Source: Rhyacophila brunnea
Lineage: Eukaryota > Arthropoda > Insecta > Trichoptera > Rhyacophilidae
DNA length: 64,000 nucleotides
Assembly (NCBI GenBank): GCA_022495005.1
Contig: JAGYXB010000665.1
Span: 682,001 to 746,000 of the forward strand
Direction: 5' to 3'
Shown: one piece after another, positions 47,901 through 56,900 of the stretch
How the letters are laid out: each line of letters begins with the position of its first letter
How positions within the stretch are numbered: position 1 is the first letter of the stretch
Position numbers and translations under genes: made by a program
Notes under the pieces: generated by a model
Told to the model about the DNA's origin: nothing
The model's database searches: none
Seen by the model: the letters and a program-made list of their open reading frames with translations, nothing else

Positions 47901-50900
47901 CGCGAAGGATGAAAAGAATCTCAATACTGGAGTTTTAAATGCCATAACAGATGGTGATGAGATTGTGGAATTCGACGTAAATTTGTTGACAAATGGATTG
48001 ACAAACACTAAAGAAGTAGTCATTTCGCCAGTTAAAGAAAACCATAACACGAAGGGTGAAAAGAAACACACTACTGGAGTTTTAAAAACCATAACAGCTG
48101 GTGATGAGATTGTTGAATTTGATGTAAATTTATTAATAAATGAATTGCCAAACAATAAAGATGTAGTGATTTCGCGAGTTAAAGAAGACAATAACGCGAA
48201 GGATGAAAAGAATCTCACTGCTGGAGTTTTAAATGCTATAACAGATGGTGATGAGATTTTGGAATTTGAAGTAAATTTGTTGACAAGTGAATTGACAAAC
48301 ACTAAAGAAGTAGTAATTACGCCAGTTAAAAAAGGCCATAACACGAAGGGTGAAAAAAATCTCACTACTGGAGTTTTAAATGCCATAACAGATGGTGATG
48401 AGATTGTGGAATTCGACGTAAATTTGTTGTCAAATGAATTGCCAAACAATAAAGATATAGTGATTTCGCCAGTTAAAGAAGATGGTAACACAAAGGATGA
48501 AAAGAATGTAACTGCTGAAGTTTTAAATGCCATAAGAGATGCTGATAAGATTGTGGAATTTGAAGTAAATTTGTTGTCAAATAAATTGCCAAACAATAAA
48601 GATGTAGTACTTTTGCCAGTTAAAGACGACGATAACACGAAATATGAAAAGAATCTCACTAGAAGAGTTTTAAAAGCCGAAGAACAAACACAGCGAGGGA
48701 AAAGAAGTGAGTTTGGTTAAATTAGCAAAATATTTTTGTTTGAATGCACATTACACTACGAGGACCGCTATGATTACTATAATAGTATTACTTGTAATGC
48801 AATAGTATGATTAATGAATTCATTTGGCAGGTAAGAAATGTGACAGAAATACTACAATACGACTGGAGAATAGAAAAAATGATTCATTACACGAAAACAA
48901 AAAAGATGTCACAGGAAATGGAGACTCCAATGATAATACCGCGCACATAAATGAGAACGATTCTGAAACATTTAAGAGAAAAGCGGAAAACAGCATTAAA
49001 ACAACTAAAAAAAAACGTAAAACACTTTCAATTAACTTTAACATTTCTGTTAGTATAGTAAAACCTCGATTTGATGGACTTATTCAGGCGAGGGTGTCTA
49101 TTAAAAACCAAAGGGTATAAAGTAGGTTTTCTGAATATGTATGTTAAAAATATCCACAAATTAGTTGGTTGAACTGTTTATAATAATTCGTAATTTTCAT
49201 CGCATTTTCACGTGGAAATTTTTGACGTTCAAGTGCCTATTGAATGTTGAATGAGAAATCCAAAGAAATGTTCCCTTGTATCAATTTAAGTTGAACCGAT
49301 TGAAGTAATCAAGATGGCGTCAAGTGAAACAAATGTGTTCTGCCAATGGGAGTTGTTATCACCTTGGTTACTAGGCAACCAGTTGACTCGAATGATGATT
49401 TACTGCATATCCGGTAATTTGCATACATATCACAGTTCACCGTGAGCTGTTGTATCAGAAATAGATAGTATTGAGATCAAATTGATGTCTCAATAAAATA
49501 CTTCAAAATGCTTAATATAAACCACCGGAATACAAGAGAGAGACAATATAACAGGTAGGTAAATTAGAAATACAATAATATAATATCTAGAGAAGTGTTC
49601 TTCAACTGGTGGCCTGCGGACCGGTCCGTGAAAGCTTTCAAGCTTTCACCATACTTTCAACCGACTATACCCTTACACAATTGGGGGAATTCCCACTAAA
49701 TGAAATGCTGGCCGCTGAACCAGTGTTGCCATGTCTAACGAAATTTCAGTAAATCTACTGATATTTTTGCCAATACACTTTTTTTTGAAATCCAAGAAAT
49801 CTACTGATATTTGGGTGTTTTCCATGTTTGTAAGTTAACTGATGATTATTTTAATAATACACTTGAAAAGATTTACGTAAGCCTTTTTAGACGTGGATTA
49901 AAAAAATTGAAAATGAAGATCCACATAAAGGTAACCTCTGGATTAATAATCCCTTTTTGGAAGATATTAAACCATGCGCACTTGATCGTTGTAAGAAAGA
50001 AAAGCAAATCGAGCTATCTTCTAATGCAGTGATCGCCAAACGGTCGCTCGCGAGCTACCGGTAGCTCGCGTAGGATATTTTATCATATTTATAAATTTGC
50101 CTCTCAAATTTTATTGCTCAAAATGAAGACATTGTTTTGTTCTACCTACTTATGTGAATCCACATTTTCTACTATGAACATGCTTAAAAGTAAATATACA
50201 AACAGACTCACAGAATAGATGCGAGAGAGCGAGAGCGTGCGTGAGTAAGACGCGGTATGGTATGACTGTCAGTTCAGATGGTCAGTTATGAGTGGTGCTT
50301 GAGTTGTATAGCTCATCTGAACTCGTCTGTGAAAAAAATTGGCACATGGTATGCAAAAGGTTGGCCATAACTAACTACAATAACTGCCTATAGACAATAG
50401 AAATTTGTTATTAAGTCTTGTTTTGAAAGAGAAAGGTTCAATATGGCAGATTCTGGAATTGTAATAGCTTCTTGCTTCACAAATTGTATGAAATAAAACG
50501 GTTTTTGGAAAATGATAATCAAATAACGGTTTTCGGAACCATTATTGTCATGCATATAACAGATTTTGAACTGGACACGTTTTTGAACAGTAAAAATGGT
50601 CGTAAATAGCTGTTTTAGGAACGAAATAAATGTATGGATCGATTCTTCTGAAGCAACATATTGGATTTTGTTCAAAATATGATTTTTTTAAAAATGTAAA
50701 TAATGGTTTTTGGAATCGGACGCCTCAAATATAGATTAGCAAGTAGGTAGGTACTTATTTGTGTCGAATTGTACCCATGAAATACCTGATAATAATGACA
50801 GCATTGTTATCAGATATTTGATAGCAATCAATATCAAATTGGTATTTTTATTGAATCTAATAAAATTGGAACATTGTCATCTCCAATGCGGTGAGGCGAA

Positions 50901-53900
50901 ATGTAATACGTACAATTTACATGTAACCGATACACTGATGAACAACAAAAATCAGAGAACCTCAATGTCATTGAGTTCTCTCCTTCCTCGTCTCTTCTCC
51001 GTCCTCAAGTTTGTTGAAATATTGTTCCTATTTATCAAATGATTTTCAACTATCATTCAACAAACAATTGAATGACAAACATCGTCACGTTGGAATGCGG
51101 CATAGCTAAACAAGTTTTAATTTTATAAAAACACAAAGAAATCCAATTTCTACATCAGAACATCGCTGGCACACATTAAAAAAACTGCAAAAAGTCAACA
51201 TGCCACAACAGTTCCAATTACCGCAAACAATGCTGTATAATTACATGCTAATCATGCACCGAATATTGTTTATGAGCAAAATACAGACTGGAAATATTGT
51301 CTGTTAAATCGAGGTCTGCAAAATCGAGGTTTTACAGTATTTACTTATGTGTCATTAATATGTGCCCAAAATATAATCATAATAGATAGGTAGCATAATA
51401 TATATTCTATAATGCTACATTGGTACTATGAGTATAAGTGAATAATAGCTTTTCAGGGATAGTGATTTCAATATCTGTCTATTCTTTTCAAATTTTGTAG
51501 ATAGTTTGGAAAGATATAGCTTTATATAATTATTTCCAGTTACCATTCTGTTTTACGGGAACAGATGTTTGTAACAATTCTGTCTTGAGAGTAATATTTT
51601 TCCACATTGCATTTAACATTGGTTTGTATTAACAAAAATTATTTTCAGGTCATAAAAAATCATCCAATGTTAAAGATAAAGATGTATCAATAAAGAAAAA
51701 ATCAAAAAAAATCTCAAAAACAATGAAATGCACTCTCTGCCCAAAGAGCTACAAATTGAAGTATCAACTAGATGCACATTATGATTCACATGTCGGTGTA
51801 AAACGATACTTCTGTGAAATATGTCAGAAATGTAGGTCACAATACATTATAATTGTATTATACACATTTTATTCAAGTTGAACTAAGTTAAAAAAATTTT
51901 TGACATGTCGACTCCTAGGAAGATCATATTGGCCCCCACATAGTGGAATGTCCATAAAATTATCTTGCTGTAAATTATCTGTAATATTATGATATTGCGT
52001 GTTTTGATCATTAGGATAATTTTATAAATATTTATGTGTACATTTTTTACAGCGTATAGGGCTGAAAAAGACCACAAAAAGGTTCACCGGAGAGGTTTAA
52101 GATTCAAATGTGATATATGCAATAAAAGTTTTCACACTAACTCTTATTTGGCAGTTCACATAGATACGCATTCGAAAGATCGAAAAAAGATTGCTTGCGA
52201 TATTGAAGGATGCAAAAAAACATTTCTGAGCATGAACGGATTAGTTAAACATAAGTGAGTAATCATTAATATTTATGTTGTCTTTATCTTTGTTTTATTT
52301 ATGATTTGAAAATTATCTACCATTATGAAAAACAATGGTGGTTTTCCATGAAGTAGATGAGGCATTCAGAAGTGCTAAATTCTCTTAAAAGTTGCATAAT
52401 GCTGCGATTACATTTTGATCACGTCACATGCTGGTATGGCGACAAATTTAGTCTATGGTTTCGTCATGCCGCAAAAAAATTTGAATGATCACTATCTCTA
52501 TAAATTCAATTATGGAAAGTGCCAACTCTCATTTATTAGTATTTTGAATTATTATTCATTATTCATGATAATTTCAATTTAACAGTTTCTACGTGTGCGT
52601 ATGTTAAAATAGCGTGCGATATTGCATCCATAGATAATATTTTATACAGAACCCAACCAGCAGACTATAGATAATAGTCGTAAACACCAGACATAGATAA
52701 TACTTTAATAGAAAATCCATAGTGAAAAAAAATAAAACAAAGCGCGCGTTTTGACGTGTGTCGAAAATGTGTAGGCATGCAGAACAACGGTACATGTGAG
52801 GTGACCTCATTGTTGTTCAGGCAGTTTCGGCAAATTTTGCTAACTGACAATGTTCGTTTAAAGATTGAAAATGTGCTATGGGATGTGAGCATCAGTCTGA
52901 TAACATTTTAAATACCAAGAAAAATGACATTACACACTTTTTTCCCTTTGCGGCAGCTCACTGTAGCAGCACATAACGTGATGATAATGTATTTGAAGCA
53001 TTATTCACAATCGACCTGTAAAAAATCAATCAAAAAAATGTTATGGAAATGTAACTAAATATTGTGATACCCAATGATGATTGAACCCACATGTAACATT
53101 TTCGCAATGGGGGCCTCTAAACTCTCAGCAACTTATCAACAAAATAATTAGTAATAACAATATGCCTTAAAAAACTGTGTTTTATTATTCCAGGGTGTGT
53201 CATATTGGATTGAAAGATTTTATATGCCATTTATGTAGTAAAAGCTTTATTGACAAGTATCAATTGGGAGTTCATATACAAGCACATACAAACGAGAGAC
53301 CCTTTCCATGCAGTTTCTGTGGGAAATTGTTTATTACTACTTCTGCCCGAACCAATCATGAGCGATGGTATGTTTTCTTCAAATATTTAACAAAAATGCT
53401 TCTTTGGATGGAAACACATTCTTGGTGAGATCACTTCAGAGGGACCGAGCGGGAGAGTGCGGTCGATCAGCTCGCCTCGGCTTTCTAAGTATCGCGAGCC
53501 GCGCGGTCCTGTGGCAGTTCTTTGTGCGTAGCAGCAAAAGCGTTGGGCAGATTAAAAACATAATGACATAATATGCAATATAAATTTCACCCTTATTACA
53601 ATGCCAATAGAGTTCACGTTTATATGTATTGTATACTGGTTATTACGAAATAATAGTAGACTAAATTCATTTTATTATTCAACCGTTCGTTTGTTGGCTA
53701 TCCGAAGTCGACTTCGAACATAGTGACTGTAAGTTGGCAGTGAATTTTGAGCAATTAGTCTGTCACAGATCTGAAACTGTAACTTAGATGATTTGTCGAA
53801 AGGAGCCTTTGGTGTCTGTCATCTCGCCGCTCCAGGCGGGGTTTTTTTATTTATTATTATACCCATACAAAAATTAATTACATCCTCTGGCTTGTACGCT

Positions 53901-56900
53901 ATGAAGAATATATCTTGCTAGTATATCGTGACCTATTAACTCTTTCACTGCTTTCGAAGTTTACACCAGTACGGTACATATTTTCTCAAAAGAGAATGGA
54001 TGTATTAAACAATGGTTCATAGATTATGTGTATGTACATAATAATTAAATGCGTTGTATATTCATGTACAAGTTGAAGATTTGACAACTATAAAAATTTT
54101 AATGACGACTAGAGAAAAAACAATAAAATGCAATGCAATATGCTGATTTATACTCATAATGTGGGAACACAAAAAAGAGGAAACAACATTTAAATGCGAT
54201 ATGTGTGCGTATCAGTGGCATGCAGTCCGTAGGTGAGGATCCCCAGAAATACGTGCTAAACTACCTACTATGTAATAACATTTATTTACTTCTTCTAAAG
54301 AATCTATTATTAATGAGACTTACAAGGTTGGTTATCTTTGTTCACGTTCTATATACAGTAGAACCTCGTTAATAAGAACACAGATAATTCGAAATTCGCC
54401 GTAATTCGAAATTTTCGCGGAAAAAAAGTCCCTTGGAACATTATTTTCATATAAAACCATACCTTAATTCGAATTTCGTAATTCGAAATTCGAGTCCTGG
54501 CATATAAAAATATTCAATAAATCGTAGTACACTATTTCATGAGCCAGTCATTGAAAATTGTGACAGACTTTTTGTAAAACATCCTAAATTACTTATATTA
54601 AAAAGGTAATAAAAATAATCCTGACATTTTGACCTATTAACACACACGGAACCGGAAATTTGGTAGGCACATCTATAATCGTAAACAATATTGTGAAAAT
54701 CAAAAATTTTTTTTTTTTAATTTTAATATTTTCTCCCCATACATTTCATAATTCGTAATTCGAATTTTTTTAGATTTCCGGTCCTGTGGAATTCGTATTT
54801 ACAAAGTTTTACTGTATTATTATTATTATGAATATTACTAAAGCGTCAATTACATTGAGCTACTTTACGAGCTGTTTGTTGGCAAATTTACAATCTGCCT
54901 GTAAAGTCGCCCAGTGTAATCATCGAACAAGCCAACAAGCAAATTGTAAACACTCTACCGAGAAAAGTTGAAAGCCGGTCAACTTTACACGCTACACGCC
55001 GGCGTGTGGGCCTACTGCGTCTGCGCAGTAGAGCGCAGTAGCAACCTCCCGGTAAAAAAACGAACTGCGTTCTGTTAAAATAGTCGCTGGCTTCTGGCTT
55101 CTCAGCGAATGGAAAGTTTTGTGTGCCATCATCATAATCGCAGTAGTTGAATCGCCCGCTATTAAATTCGCCAACAAACAGCTCGTAAAGTAGCTCAATG
55201 TAATTGACGCTTTACCTAAATACTACCCACCAAGATTTAAATAGTTGAGTGGTCCAATGAAAATATTATTAATTTATATCATCATGTAACAGAACTTTGA
55301 TTTCACAAGGTTAAATAATGTTAAAAACTTGTACTTGAGATACTTATGATAGTTTATTATACCACACAGAATATTAAATATAAATAATAACAAAAAAACA
55401 CGTGAAACTACAAAATAATATGAGATACCACTGAATTATTCATAACAATACAGCAAAATACAATCAATTTTTAAATACGTTTCTTGGCGTAACAGGTTAT
55501 ATTTCCACGCAGCTGGATTTCTCAAACGCTTCCTTCATTGTCCTAGTTGAGATTCCGTCACACTAACTATGGAAACATTCATTATTAAAAATAAAATATA
55601 GTAAAATAGTTGGAGCAAAATTACGACCTTCCTCACTTATCGTGTTGACCGTTTGTATGAAGATTAAAGTATTCATGAAGAGTCATTATTTAAATTGCGG
55701 CGTCTGATTAGCCGGTTACGCAGAGAGGGTTTGACCAGAACAAATTTATTTTCAGAGCGGGTTTAGTCAGTCACCTCGATATCTATTTTGATTTTTTGAA
55801 GAAACAGAGGAATTTAAAACTCTCGCCTAGAACAGAAGATAGATCTTACAAAAGAGCTTGCGTGTACATTTAAAACTGTTTTTTTGAAAAATCGCCCAAA
55901 GCGGGTATTGTGACTCTACGCCTCATATATCTGGGAGCGTGACTACTAGAAATAACAAAAACAATAATATATATGTCAATATCAACATTAAATTTGTTGT
56001 GGCAAGTCTAATTATATTTTCAAGCGTGGAGTCCTTCAAGCTGTCTCTATATTTTGATTTTATGTATTTCATGTCAGCTTGAAGGACTCCACGCTTGAAA
56101 ATATAATTAGACTTGCCACAACAAATTTAATGTTGATATTGACATAAAAGAAATTGTTGCTTAACAACCAAGGCTACAATGCTCCCATTAAATAACTTAT
56201 AAGTACGTGGTACCTATAATCTTAGTTTTGTAAATGTAATTAATTTATGATGAATAAAAAATTTTACAAAAAAAAAAATTAAATAACTTATATATTTATT
56301 ATTGTTTTTGTTATTTCTAGTTGTGTTATTTTTTTGTGTATAAAAAATAACTTTTGAATTGACATGAACTGACTTTTCATTTACATATCCTCTTTGGCCC
56401 CGAAATATTTGCTAAAGAAAAAATAAAAGAAGTTGGACAGCGCTGATTTAGACGATCAGTTTAGTTATCCGTTCAGTCTCAGTTCAAAGTTCAGTTGGGA
56501 AACGGTAATGTATATTTACGTATTTTTTATCCACTAAAAATGAATAATATTTTTATAATAACTTTCTAAACATATTGGTTGGGAGAATACAGTACTTATA
56601 TTTGAAGAAATAATAATATTTCAATTTTAATTTAACTGGCAACTTTAAAAACAGATACGATAACTGATGGAAAATCCATCCTGTCTCGTCTCTGTTTTGG
56701 TTTCAGTCGGCCGCTTCAATTTTGCATTTACATGTCGGTTTAATTGACAGCTCGACTGATATGGAGACTAATTGGACAGCAAAACTGATCATTTAAAAGC
56801 ACCTAAAGCCTACTAAAAGTTACCGCACGCCTCTGGTACGTATACAATTGTATACGTATACAATGACTTAAAAAGCGTATAAATGGTTCCTACTGATAAA

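Noticed and set aside
47184..48659. A 491-codon open frame on the minus strand opposite the gene C repeats
   Set aside because: It mirrors the 147-bp repeats exactly, is hydrophobic and low-complexity, and has no splice or domain support. Open only because the repeat unit lacks antisense stops.
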